Positions 1 to 7,049 of a stretch of 8,274 bases of DNA are shown here, piece by piece. Origin of the DNA: Pseudomonadota bacterium (GTDB taxonomy: Bacteria; Pseudomonadota; Alphaproteobacteria; Acetobacterales; Acetobacteraceae); contig JAJXSZ010000130.1 in assembly GCA_021784255.1 (NCBI GenBank), forward strand, positions 1 through 8,274, in the 5' to 3' direction. Position numbers and translations under genes: made by a program. The notes beneath the pieces are model-generated. The model searched no databases. It saw only the letters and a list, made by a program, of their open reading frames with translations, and was not told where the DNA came from. Position 1 is the first letter of the stretch. Every line of letters starts with the position of its first letter.

Positions 1-471
1 CGCGAGGCCGCGGCGGCGCGCGCCCGTGCGGCGGCATTCCGCGCCCCGGCCGGCCCCGGCCTCAAACCCGGCGCCGGCAAGCCCTGGCTGCCCGTGGCCG
101 GCGCCATCGTGCGCAACTGGGGCGATGCGACGCCCGCCGGCCCCGCGGTCGGGCTCAGCATCCGCGCCGCACCCGAGGCGCGTGTCGTCTCGCCCTGCTC
201 GGGCCTGGTCGATTTCGCCGCCCCGTTCCGCGGCTACGGCAAGCTGGTCATTCTCGACTGCGGCGGCGGCTGGCATTTCGTGCTGGCCGGCTTCGCGAGC
301 CTGCAGGCGCGCGAGGGCGTCCATGTGAACCGCGGCCAGCCGCTCGGCGCGATGGCCGCCTGGGACCCGCGCTCGAACCAGCCCGCACCGCTCCTCTACG
401 TGGAGCTGCGCCACCCGACGAGCCCGGTCGATCCGACGCCCTATCTGCGCCGCGGCCTGCCGACCGGATGA
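1..471 (+). CDS. envC: EnvC-like murein hydrolase activator, C-terminal LytM/M23 domain (5'-truncated)
   Basis: The reading frame is open from the first base of the window and ends at TGA 469-471, giving the last 156 residues of a longer protein. The start and the expected N-terminal coiled coil lie outside the window; only its Ala/Arg-rich end and a Pro/Gly-rich linker (residues 1-30) are visible. The rest has the beta-rich M23/LytM pattern: RGYGKLVILDCGGG, then a hydrophobic strand with WHF (91-93), a VNRGQPLGAM turn, and the closing strand LYVELR (132-137) followed by PVDPTPYL. Active M23 peptidases have an H-x3-D and an H-x-H zinc motif; here the last strand has LYVE instead of LHFE and the first motif is absent, as in EnvC. 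The protein is therefore probably not a peptidase but a periplasmic activator of amidases that split daughter-cell peptidoglycan. The family is well supported. The EnvC role rests on the degenerate site and on the downstream ctpA/DUF610 neighbours. Confidence 0.85.
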   Translation, partial: REAAAARARAAAFRAPAGPGLKPGAGKPWLPVAGAIVRNWGDATPAGPAVGLSIRAAPEARVVSPCSGLVDFAAPFRGYGKLVILDCGGGWHFVLAGFASLQAREGVHVNRGQPLGAMAAWDPRSNQPAPLLYVELRHPTSPVDPTPYLRRGLPTG

Positions 472-609
472 GGTGCCGTGTGACGCTGCTTTAACCCGGT
501 TGCGCGTTCCCTAGCCCGCGCCATCTACGCTACGCTCGCGCCTCGCTGCCCCCGCAACCTCGAGCCTCTCCGAGCCGCAGCCGTCTCGGATCTCAAGCCC
601 AAGGACCCA
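472..609 (+). promoter_or_regulatory. envC-ctpA intergenic region with a small hairpin before the ctpA RBS
   Basis: This 138-nt gap is the longest non-coding stretch in the window and the only obvious place for an internal promoter for ctpA. I see no convincing -35/-10 pair; TTGCGC (500-505) and CATCTA (522-527), 16 nt apart, are the best weak candidates. A perfect 6-bp inverted repeat, TCCGAG (569-574) and CTCGGA (585-590), with a 10-nt loop lies just upstream of the ribosome binding site. It could fold in the leader RNA, but stems this short are common at this GC content. No T-rich terminator follows envC. Confidence 0.25.
601..605 (+). promoter_or_regulatory. Ribosome binding site deciding the ctpA start
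   Basis: AAGGA lies 7 nt before the ATG at 613 but only 4 nt before the in-frame TTG at 610. The spacing favours ATG 613 as the ctpA start. Confidence 0.6.
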
Positions 610-612
610 TTG

Positions 613-2013
613 ATGCGATTCCGGACCTCTCTTCTCCTGGGGTCGGCCTTCGTGGCCGGCGCGATCTCGGTCTCGGCGCTGCGCCCGCTCCAGCATGCGC
701 TGGGCGTCGGCCTGCTGCCGCCGGCGCTTGCCGACGCCATGCCCGGCAAGGCCAGCACCAACACCGCCGAGACCTACCGGATGCTGTCGCTCTTCGGCGA
801 CGTGTTCGAGCGCGTGCGCGCCGACTACGTCGATCCGGTGACCGACAAGAAGCTGATCGAGAACGCGCTCAACGGCATGCTCACCGGGCTCGACCCGCAC
901 AGCATGTACATGACGCCGAAGCAGTTCCACGACATGAACGTGCAGACGCGCGGCGAGTTCGGGGGCCTCGGCATCGAGGTCACCTCCGATCATGGGATCG
1001 TGAAGGTGATCTCGCCGATCGACGGCACGCCGGCGGCGAAGGCCGGCATCAAGTCCGGCGACTTCATCGTCGGCGTCGACGGCAAGAGCGTCGAGGGCGA
1101 TTCGCTCAACGACGTGGTGCACATGATCCAGGGCAAGCCCGGCACCAAGATCACCCTGACCATCAAACGGCCCAGCGTGGCCAAGCCACTGGTCTTCCCG
1201 ATGACCCGCGAGGTCATCACCATCCAGGTCGTCAAGTCGCAGCTCGAGCCGGGGTCGATCGGCTATATCCGTATCGCCCAGTTCACCGACCAGACCGACC
1301 CTGGCGTGCGCAAGGCTTATGCGGCGCTCACCCGGCAGGCCGGCGGCAAGCTCAAGGGGCTGGTGCTCGATCTGCGCAACAATCCGGGCGGCCTGCTCGA
1401 CCAGGCGATCGCGGTGTCCGACGATTTCATCAAGGATGGGGAGATCGTCTCGACCCGGGCGCGCCATCCGCAGGACAGCCAGCGCTGGAACGCGCGCGGC
1501 GAGGACCTGACGCACGGCCTGCCGATCGCTGTGCTGACCAACGCCGGCACCGCCTCGGCCTCGGAGATCGTGTCGGGGGCACTGCAGGATCATCGCCGCG
1601 CCGTGATCGTCGGGACCCGCACCTTCGGCAAGGGCAGCGTGCAGACCGTGATCCCGTTGCCGGACGGCGGCGGCATGCGCCTCACCACAGCTCGCTACTA
1701 CACACCCTCCGGGCGTTCCATCCAGGGGCTCGGCATCACCCCGGATGTCGTGGTGCACGAGGACGATACGGCGCCGATCCTGGCGCCGCAGCGCGAGGCC
1801 GACCTGCAGGGCGCGATCACCAATGTCGGCGGCGCGCCGCAGAGCACGCTGCCGCCGCGCACCGACCTGCCGGCGATCGTCAAAACGATCCCGCAGAAGC
1901 CGCCCAAAGGCTGGCCGGCCTTCGACCCCAGCAAGCCCACCACCGACTTCCAGCTGCAGGAGGCCCTCAAGGTCGTCACCGCGATGGAGCCGCCGGCGCA
2001 CGTGGCGAACTGA
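613..2013 (+). CDS. ctpA: CtpA, carboxy-terminal processing serine protease (S41 family, PDZ domain)
   Basis: This 466-residue periplasmic protease cleaves proteins near their C-termini; family members control peptidoglycan hydrolases and process exported proteins. Residues 7-22 are a hydrophobic signal or anchor segment, with a possible cleavage site after PPALA (36-40). A helical N-terminal region with the family sequence LDPHSMYM is followed by a PDZ domain at about 117-187, beginning GGLGIEV. The protease core contains KGLVLDLRNNPGG, then TASASE with the catalytic serine at 315, and TFGKGSVQ with the catalytic lysine at 340. The 25-residue Ser-Lys spacing matches the family, and Gln344 sits at Lys+4 as in CtpB. 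The C-terminal part (READLQGAI and DFQLQEALKVV) is the usual helical tail. Length is normal and nothing is broken. It follows an EnvC-like gene, which fits a shared role in cell-wall remodelling. A tandem TTG at 610 is the alternative start. Confidence 0.96.
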   Translation: MRFRTSLLLGSAFVAGAISVSALRPLQHALGVGLLPPALADAMPGKASTNTAETYRMLSLFGDVFERVRADYVDPVTDKKLIENALNGMLTGLDPHSMYMTPKQFHDMNVQTRGEFGGLGIEVTSDHGIVKVISPIDGTPAAKAGIKSGDFIVGVDGKSVEGDSLNDVVHMIQGKPGTKITLTIKRPSVAKPLVFPMTREVITIQVVKSQLEPGSIGYIRIAQFTDQTDPGVRKAYAALTRQAGGKLKGLVLDLRNNPGGLLDQAIAVSDDFIKDGEIVSTRARHPQDSQRWNARGEDLTHGLPIAVLTNAGTASASEIVSGALQDHRRAVIVGTRTFGKGSVQTVIPLPDGGGMRLTTARYYTPSGRSIQGLGITPDVVVHEDDTAPILAPQREADLQGAITNVGGAPQSTLPPRTDLPAIVKTIPQKPPKGWPAFDPSKPTTDFQLQEALKVVTAMEPPAHVAN

Positions 2014-2037
2014 GCGGCGGGCCGTCGGCACGACCGC

Positions 2038-2817
2038 ATGCGCGCGCTGGCCTGGTTCTGGATCCTGGTGTTGTTGCTCCTCGGCGGGGTCGGCGCCACG
2101 CTTGCCTGGCTCGGACCGCCGCCACCACCGGCGGCACGGGCGGCGGCGGCCGGGGCCGCGAACCCCTCGGCTGCGGTGGCGGGCACGCATGGACCGAAGG
2201 TCGCGATCCTCATCGCCGGGATCGGCATGATCGCAACGGACAGCCAGGCCGCGATTGCCACGCTGCCGCCAGCGGTGAGCCTTGCCGTCTCGCCCTACGC
2301 GCCGGACCCGGCGGCGGCCGCCCGGACCGCGCGCCAGGCCGGCCACGAGGTGGTGCTGTCGCTGCCGATGCAGCCCGCGGGCGGGGCGAGCGCCGACGCG
2401 GGTGACGAGGCGTTGACCACCGGGCAGCCGCCGGGCGTCACCGCCGCCCGCCTCGCCTGGGCGCTTGGCCGCGTGCCCGGCCCCGCCGGCGCTACCAGCC
2501 TGCTCGCGCCGGGGCTCGACGGCGCCGCCTTCACCGCCTCGCCGGCACTCGTTGCGGTGATCGACACGCTCGCCGCCCACCATCTGTGGTTCCTCGATGG
2601 GCGCCGGATCACGATGCTGGATGCCGCCGGCATCACGCCGGCCCGCGCACTCGATGGCGTGATCGCGGCGGCGCGCCGCAACGGCAGCGCGATCGGCGCC
2701 GCCGGTGCACCTTCACCCGACCTCGTCGCGGCGTTGGCGAAGCTGTTGCCCGGCCTGGCCGCGAGCGGTGTGCGTCTGGTGCCGGTCGGCGACATGATGT
2801 CAACATCGCAACGATGA
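2038..2817 (+). CDS. Divergent polysaccharide deacetylase family protein (DUF610/YibQ-like), membrane anchored
   Basis: The 259-residue product has one N-terminal membrane helix (about 5-25), a Pro/Ala-rich linker (27-50) and a periplasmic domain of the DUF610 family, a distant relative of NodB-type deacetylases. Family landmarks are the opening strand VAILIAGIGM (55-64), LPPAVSLAVSPYA (76-88), the GHE plus LPMQP segment (102-113), a TSLLAPGLDGAAFTA stretch, and FLD (185-187). The usual acidic pair in the first strand (commonly V-I-D-D-L-G) is replaced by I-A-G-I-G, and LPMEP is LPMQP, so metal-dependent catalysis looks unlikely. The gene lies 24 nt after ctpA and overlaps rppH by 4 nt, consistent with one transcript. 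The function of the family is not settled; its position beside envC and ctpA suggests a cell-wall role. The ATG at 2038 puts the membrane helix at the very N-terminus, although the ribosome binding site before it is weak. Confidence 0.85.
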   Translation: MRALAWFWILVLLLLGGVGATLAWLGPPPPPAARAAAAGAANPSAAVAGTHGPKVAILIAGIGMIATDSQAAIATLPPAVSLAVSPYAPDPAAAARTARQAGHEVVLSLPMQPAGGASADAGDEALTTGQPPGVTAARLAWALGRVPGPAGATSLLAPGLDGAAFTASPALVAVIDTLAAHHLWFLDGRRITMLDAAGITPARALDGVIAAARRNGSAIGAAGAPSPDLVAALAKLLPGLAASGVRLVPVGDMMSTSQR

Positions 2818-3305
2818 CGCGCGATCGCGCTGCACTTCCGTATCGGCGCAATGTCGGGGCGGTGCTGTTCGGTCCCGACGGCCGCGTGCTCGTCGCCCGC
2901 CGCGCCGACTTGCTGAACGCCGAGGGCGCGCCGGGCGGCTGGCAGTTGCCGCAGGGCGGCATCGACGAGAATGAGGATCCGCGCGCGGCGGTGTTGCGCG
3001 AGCTGGCCGAGGAGATTGGCACGGATCGGGCCGAGATCGTCGCCGAGCATCCTGAATGGCTGCGCTACGACCTGCCGCCGGCGCTGGTCGGCCACGCGCT
3101 CGGCGGGCGCTATCGCGGCCAGACGCAGCGCTGGTTCGCGCTGCGCTTCCTCGGCACCGATGCCGATATCCGCCTCGATGCCGATCCGCATCCGGAATTC
3201 GACGCCTGGCGCTGGGTGGAGCTGGCGGTGCTGCCGGATCTCGCCGTGCCGTTCAAGCGCGAAATTTACGAGATCCTGGCGAAATCGTTTGCCTTCCTCG
3301 CCTGA
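2814..3305 (+). CDS. rppH: RppH, RNA pyrophosphohydrolase (Nudix family)
   Basis: The 163-residue enzyme removes pyrophosphate from the 5' end of triphosphorylated RNA, which triggers mRNA decay in the cytoplasm. It may also hydrolyse dinucleoside polyphosphates, the activity for which relatives were first named. Residues 10-20 (YRRNVGAVLFG) and WQLPQGG (43-49) are typical of the RppH/NudH branch. The Nudix box runs from Gly48 to Thr70 and fits G-x5-E-x7-R-E-L-x-E-E-x-G, with metal-binding Glu63, Glu66 and Glu67; only its last position (Thr instead of a hydrophobic residue) departs from consensus. EWLRYDLP, GQTQRWFALRF and VPFKREIYE are further RppH hallmarks. The ATG at 2814 is chosen because it overlaps the DUF610 stop as ATGA and gives the family length; the frame is open to 2586, but that extra upstream translation is a shadow of the DUF610 gene. 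With almost no Shine-Dalgarno sequence, it is probably translated by coupling. Confidence 0.95.
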   Translation: MTRDRAALPYRRNVGAVLFGPDGRVLVARRADLLNAEGAPGGWQLPQGGIDENEDPRAAVLRELAEEIGTDRAEIVAEHPEWLRYDLPPALVGHALGGRYRGQTQRWFALRFLGTDADIRLDADPHPEFDAWRWVELAVLPDLAVPFKREIYEILAKSFAFLA

Positions 3306-3315
3306 TCCCGCGGCC

Positions 3316-3332
3316 GGCTGGGCTCACCAGCC
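3316..3332. terminator. Possible bidirectional hairpin between convergent operons
   Basis: GGCTGG (3316-3321) and CCAGCC (3327-3332) form a perfect 6-bp stem with a 5-nt loop; an alternative register pairs GGGCT (3320-3324) with AGCCC (3329-3333). It lies where rppH and the permease gene converge, with the permease stop codon starting in the loop (3324-3326). There is no T-run on either side, so an intrinsic terminator is only a possibility; rho-dependent termination is equally likely. Confidence 0.25.
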
Positions 3333-4094
3333 CGCGCTCGCCTCGTAGCGGATCAGCACGCGCCGCAGGGCCGAGACGGCAAGGCTGAGGGCCAGCCCGA
3401 TCACGCCGATCACCGCCATTCCCGCCATCACCTGCGTCGTCTCCAGCCCCGACTGTGCCGTGACGATGAACATGCCGAGGCCGGCCTGCGCGCCGACATA
3501 TTCGGCCGCGACCACGGCGACCCAGGCCGCAGCGACGGCGAGCTGGAAGCCGGTGAGCAGCCGCGGCATGGCCGCCGGCAGGATCACGCGCAGCAGCAGC
3601 CGCCATCCCCCCAACCCCAGCATCGTCGCGGCCTTGAGCAGCAGCGGGTCGATCTCGCCGATCGCTGCCGCCGTGTTCAGCGCCATCACGAAGACGCAGG
3701 CATAGGCGACGACGAAGATCTTGCCGATCGGTGCCAATCCGAACCAGACGACCACCAGCGGCACCAGCGAGAACGGCACGATGAAGCGAAACGACTCCAC
3801 CAGCGGCTCGAGGAACGCCGCCAGCAGCCGGTGGCGCGCGAGCGCGACGCCGATCAGCACCCCCAGCGCCACCCCCAGCACCAGTCCACCCGCGAGTTCG
3901 GTGAGACTTGTCATGATATCGTTACGAAATGATGGGTCGACAGCCAGCACGAACAGGGCGCGCGCCACGGCTTCTGGCGCCGGCAGGATAACCGGCCGCG
4001 TGCCGAGTACATCGGTCGCGAACCACCACAGCCCGATCAGCAGCGCGAAGCCGGTCGCCGCGCTCACCGCGCGTTGCAGCCGCAGCGCGCTCAT
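3324..4094 (-). CDS. ABC transporter permease, NitT/TauT (SsuC/TauC) type, second permease
   Basis: This 256-residue inner-membrane protein has the BPD_transp_1 fold with about six membrane helices, starting with a hydrophobic segment at about 9-30 and the family sequence ILPAPEAVARAL. The EAA loop that contacts the ATPase is well kept: KAATMLG (154-160) followed nine residues later by VILP (170-173), with only the leading Glu changed to Lys. FIVPFSLVPLVVVWFG and the AAEYVGAQAGLGMFI segment are typical of sulfonate/nitrate/taurine-type permeases. It is the last gene of the operon. Its ATG at 4094 overlaps the TGA of the upstream permease (4-nt ATGA), so translation is probably coupled. The frame is open further upstream to 4655, but that part is a shadow of the first permease. 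It likely pairs with the first permease to form the channel. Substrate is unknown. Confidence 0.92.
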   Translation of the reverse strand: MSALRLQRAVSAATGFALLIGLWWFATDVLGTRPVILPAPEAVARALFVLAVDPSFRNDIMTSLTELAGGLVLGVALGVLIGVALARHRLLAAFLEPLVESFRFIVPFSLVPLVVVWFGLAPIGKIFVVAYACVFVMALNTAAAIGEIDPLLLKAATMLGLGGWRLLLRVILPAAMPRLLTGFQLAVAAAWVAVVAAEYVGAQAGLGMFIVTAQSGLETTQVMAGMAVIGVIGLALSLAVSALRRVLIRYEASAGW

Positions 4095-4870
4095 CGCCCC
4101 GTCCGGTTGGACCTGATCCACGGGAACAGCCGCCGCTGCGCGCGAACGAAGCCGAGATTGGCCGCGTAGCCCATCACCGCCAGCACCACCATGCCGACCA
4201 TGATCTGCGCGACGTCGAAGGACTGCCCGCCGAAACTTTCCATCGCGCCGAGGCCGACATCGCCGGCCACGAGCTCGCTCAGCACGACGCCGCCCCATGC
4301 CGCGCCCAGCGCCACCCGCAGCCCCAGCAGGATGTCGGGCATCGCCGACATCAGCACCACCTCCGCACGTTGTGGAAGTCGCAGCCGCAACGCTCGCGCC
4401 ACCTTCTGCGCGTCGCGGTCGCGTGCTGCCATCCCGTGCGCCGTGTTCACCACGACGATGAAGAAGCTGACCAGGGCGATGATGCTGGCCTTGCTCCAGT
4501 AGCCGATGCCGAACCACAGGATCGCCAGCGGCACCCAGGCCAGCGGCGAGATGAAACGCAGGAAGTCGAGCACCGGACGCAGCACGAAGCGCGCAGCCGG
4601 CACCAGGCCGACGAGCGCGCCGATCGCGATGCCCAGCAGCGAGCCGATCACCCACCCGCCCGCCGCCTCGCCGAGGCTGAACAGGACGTCCGGGCCGAGC
4701 TCCGTTCGCGCCAGTTGCCCGAAGCGGACCGCTACCGCCCAGGGCGGCGGAAACAGCGCGAGGCGCGGCGAATAAAGCAGCCAGGACAGAGTTACCCAGC
4801 CGAGCAGGACGGCGACCACGCTCGCCGTCCTTGCCGCCACCAGCGCCGTGGCACTGGCGGGCTCTCTCAC
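4091..4870 (-). CDS. ABC transporter permease, NitT/TauT (SsuC/TauC) type, first permease with degenerate EAA loop
   Basis: The 259-residue product is a six-helix inner-membrane permease of the same family as its downstream neighbour but clearly different in sequence. The first helix covers about 16-33, FPPPWAVAVRF (40-50) is the usual post-helix segment, and FISPLAWVPLAILWFG (106-121) and LSELVAGDVGLGAM are family signatures. The EAA loop is unusual: against E-A-A-x3-G-x9-I-x-L-P the key positions are Lys156, Val157, Ala158, Arg162, Val171, Leu173 and Met174, so the Glu, the Gly and the Pro are all replaced. Together with the canonical second permease this suggests an asymmetric heterodimer in which the two subunits meet the ATPase differently. 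The start is GTG at 4870, overlapping the substrate-binding protein stop (GTGA). No other nearby start leaves the first helix intact with this coupling. Confidence 0.9.
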   Translation of the reverse strand: MREPASATALVAARTASVVAVLLGWVTLSWLLYSPRLALFPPPWAVAVRFGQLARTELGPDVLFSLGEAAGGWVIGSLLGIAIGALVGLVPAARFVLRPVLDFLRFISPLAWVPLAILWFGIGYWSKASIIALVSFFIVVVNTAHGMAARDRDAQKVARALRLRLPQRAEVVLMSAMPDILLGLRVALGAAWGGVVLSELVAGDVGLGAMESFGGQSFDVAQIMVGMVVLAVMGYAANLGFVRAQRRLFPWIRSNRTGR

Positions 4871-5832
4871 TGCCCCATCGCCTGCTTCGCGAACTCCGGA
4901 TGCACGAGGCCGTGGATGAACGCGTTCACGTCCGGCACCGCGATCACGTGGAATTGCTTCAGGATCGAGGCCTGCGCCACCATCGCATCGATGTTGGGCT
5001 CGATCGGCGTCGGTGCCACCATTTTATGTTCGTAGGCGTAACGGACATTGGCGAGGCTGGTCTTCGACTGCCGCGCCAGCGCTGCGTACGCCTGGTCGGG
5101 ATGGTCGCGCAGCAGGGCCTCGGCCCGGGCAATCTGCTTCAGAACCGCAACGACGGTCCGGGGATGCGCCTTGGCGAAGGCCGGCCGCACCACGATGCCG
5201 CCACCCGGCCAGGGCTTGCCATAGATGTCGGAGGCCGTGGCGATCAGCACGCTGCTCCCAGCCGTGATCGTCTCGACGGAGTATGGCACATAGGAGATCG
5301 CGGCATCGACCGCGCCACGCTCCAGCGCTGCCGGCTCGCTGGGCCCCATGGTGTTGAAGCCGGTGATGTCCTTCAGCGTCATCTTCGCGTGCGCCAGGGC
5401 GAGCTGCAGCACCGCGGTCGGCGCCGTGTTCGGTGCCACCCCCGCCACCTTGCGTCCGCGCAGATCCGCAACGGTCTTGATGCCGCTGCCCTTGCGCGCC
5501 ACGAGCGCCACATAGTTGCTGGCACCGTCGGCGATGTACCACATCACCCCGGGGCTGTGCGCCGCCACTTGTTCGATCCCCGAGGTGTCGGCCTCGCCGA
5601 AATCGATCGAGCCCGCCGCCATCGCCGCCGCCTCCGGCGGAATGCCGCCGAGGAAATCGTGCCACGCCACCTTGTAGCCGGCATCCTCGAGCCAGTGCTC
5701 GGCCCGCACCAGCTCCATCGGCCGCAGGGCCGGGAACAGGCCGATCGAGAGATGCTTCTGCGAGCCTGCAGCGTGCGCCGGCATGGCTGCCGCGGCCAGA
5801 CAGGCGGCGGCGATCGTCAGAATTCGCTTCAT
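4867..5832 (-). CDS. Periplasmic substrate-binding protein, NitT/TauT-type ABC transporter
   Basis: The 321-residue protein begins with a clear Sec signal peptide: a Lys-Arg start, an Ala/Leu-rich core and AHA at 20-22 as the probable cleavage site. The mature part matches the NMT1/SsuA-like type II binding-protein fold: an opening strand LSIGLFPALRPMEL, a first-domain GSIDFGEADTSG segment, the hinge-proximal VADLRGRKVAGVAPNT stretch, AALERGAVDAAISYVPY, and a C-terminal helical region with HPRTVVAVLKQIARAEALL. It should bind the substrate in the periplasm and deliver it to the two permeases encoded next. The pocket residues cannot be assigned by eye, so the ligand (sulfonate, pyrimidine precursor, aromatic acid or other carboxylate) stays open. 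A strong ribosome binding site precedes ATG 5832, which fits the need for more binding protein than membrane parts. The gene starts 20 nt after the CoA-transferase stop and overlaps the following permease by 4 nt. Confidence 0.92.
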   Translation of the reverse strand: MKRILTIAAACLAAAAMPAHAAGSQKHLSIGLFPALRPMELVRAEHWLEDAGYKVAWHDFLGGIPPEAAAMAAGSIDFGEADTSGIEQVAAHSPGVMWYIADGASNYVALVARKGSGIKTVADLRGRKVAGVAPNTAPTAVLQLALAHAKMTLKDITGFNTMGPSEPAALERGAVDAAISYVPYSVETITAGSSVLIATASDIYGKPWPGGGIVVRPAFAKAHPRTVVAVLKQIARAEALLRDHPDQAYAALARQSKTSLANVRYAYEHKMVAPTPIEPNIDAMVAQASILKQFHVIAVPDVNAFIHGLVHPEFAKQAMGQ

Positions 5833-5837
5833 GGTTG

Positions 5838-5845
5838 TCTCCCTT
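5838..5845 (-). promoter_or_regulatory. Strong ribosome binding site of the substrate-binding protein gene
   Basis: On the minus strand AAGGGAGA lies 5 nt before ATG 5832, in the only true gap (5833-5852) inside the transport operon. It is the best Shine-Dalgarno match in the window and would favour high binding-protein synthesis. Confidence 0.6.
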
Positions 5846-5852
5846 TTCGTTG

Positions 5853-7049
5853 TTAGATCACGCCATCGTCACGCAATCGGTCGATCTCCGCTGCCGACAT
5901 GCCCAGCATCCCGCCATAGATCGCCGCGTTCGCCGAGCCCAATTCCGGCCCGAGCGAGCGGATGCTGCCGGGGGTCTCGCTCATATGCGGCAGTGGCGCG
6001 GCCATCAGCAGCCTGCCGTGCTCCGCATCCTCGACCTCCCGCACGGTGCCGCGCGCGCGGTAGTGGGGGTCGGCGGCGATATCGGCGATGCTCATCACCG
6101 GGGAGGCGGGAATGTCGGCCGCCACCAGTTGCTCCATGGCCGCCGCAAGCGTCTGGCGCGCCACCCAGGCGGCGATGCGCGCATAGAGCGCCGACTGGTT
6201 GCGCACCCGCGCAGCGTGGTTGGCAAAGCGCTCCTCGGTGGCGAGGTCGGCCTCGCCCATCACGCTCGCCAGCCGCCGCAGCAGCGGATCGGTTCCCGCA
6301 TGGATCGCGATCTCGTGCCCGTCGGCGGTGATGAAATTCGCAGCCGGCACCACGTTTGGATTGATGTTGCCGGTCCGCCCGCGCACCTTGCCGGTCTTGG
6401 CGAAGCTCATCAGCGCGTCCTCGGAGGCGCGGAACGCCGGCTCGAACAGCGCGAGGTCGATCACCTGGCCGGACCCCGCGTGGCAGTCGCGGTGATAGAG
6501 CGCCGCGACGATGCTGAACGCGCCCATGTAGGCCGTCATGTAATCGACCAGCGCGTAGCCCGCCCGCATCGACGGCCCGCTCGCTTCGCCGCTCGTGTAC
6601 GTGGTGCCGGCGAAGGCGCTGGCCACCCGGTCGAAGGCGCCGCGCGAGGCATAGGGGCCGGTCAGTCCGTAGCCGGTGATGTAGAGGGCGACCAGGCGGG
6701 GATGCCGGGCGCGGATCGTTGCCGGATCGAAACCCCAGCGCTGCAGTGTCGGCGGGCGGAAATTGGTCACCAGCACGTCGAAATGCGGCAGCAGCCGGTG
6801 CACGATCGCGCGCCCCGCCTCCTTGCGCAGATCGAGCGTGATCGACTGTTTGTTGCGTGCGTCCTGCACCCAGCCGAGCGAGCGCCCACCTGGCTGTGCC
6901 GCGGAGCGGCGCATGAAGTCGCCGCGCCCGGGCTCCTCCACCTTCACGATCTCGGCGCCGAAATCGCCCAGCATCGTGGCCGTGACCGGGGCGGCGATGA
7001 TCGAGGAAAGGTCGAGGACGCGCACGCCGGCGAGAGCGGAGGGGGTCAT
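5853..7049 (-). CDS. Family III CoA-transferase (CaiB/BaiF type)
   Basis: The 398-residue enzyme belongs to the CaiB/BaiF (formyl-CoA transferase-like) family, which moves CoA between carboxylic acids in the cytoplasm. The N-terminal Rossmann-type segment GVRVLDLSSIIAAP (8-21), LGDFGAEIVKVEEPGRGD (27-44), NKQSITLDL (66-74) and DVLVTNFRP (91-99) are hallmarks, followed by GYGLTGPYASRGAFD (126-140). The expected catalytic aspartate is Asp169 in LVDYMTAYM, the same number as in Oxalobacter formyl-CoA transferase. The C-terminal part includes MEQLVAADIPASPVMSIADI and PHYRARGTVREVE, which are also typical. It sits between the ATPase and the binding protein of one transporter and overlaps the ATPase gene as ATGA, so it very likely activates the imported compound. 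The acid and CoA donor cannot be deduced. Length is normal and all expected segments are present. Confidence 0.95.
   Translation of the reverse strand: MTPSALAGVRVLDLSSIIAAPVTATMLGDFGAEIVKVEEPGRGDFMRRSAAQPGGRSLGWVQDARNKQSITLDLRKEAGRAIVHRLLPHFDVLVTNFRPPTLQRWGFDPATIRARHPRLVALYITGYGLTGPYASRGAFDRVASAFAGTTYTSGEASGPSMRAGYALVDYMTAYMGAFSIVAALYHRDCHAGSGQVIDLALFEPAFRASEDALMSFAKTGKVRGRTGNINPNVVPAANFITADGHEIAIHAGTDPLLRRLASVMGEADLATEERFANHAARVRNQSALYARIAAWVARQTLAAAMEQLVAADIPASPVMSIADIAADPHYRARGTVREVEDAEHGRLLMAAPLPHMSETPGSIRSLGPELGSANAAIYGGMLGMSAAEIDRLRDDGVI

Noticed and set aside
610..612. TTG as the ctpA start codon
   Set aside because: It lies directly before an ATG and only 4 nt from AAGGA; the ATG at 613 has better codon and spacing. 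The difference is one residue.
511..2583. A 690-codon open frame on the minus strand opposite ctpA and DUF610
   Set aside because: It is rich in Arg, Gly, Ala and His with no recognisable domain, and lies opposite two well-supported genes. Long antisense frames arise in GC-rich DNA because stop codons are rare.
2586..2813. An extended N-terminus for RppH
   Set aside because: The extra 76 residues are Arg-rich shadow of the DUF610 gene, and RppH proteins begin close to the YRRNVG segment.
3324..4655. A single 443-codon permease frame
   Set aside because: Only the last 256 residues look like a permease. The first 187 are out-of-frame translation of the other permease gene; the ATG at 4094 with its ATGA overlap is the true start.
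4831..5856. A 341-codon plus-strand frame opposite the substrate-binding protein
   Set aside because: It is a shadow: the minus strand encodes a complete signal-peptide-bearing binding protein, while this frame shows only Arg/His/Gly-rich sequence.
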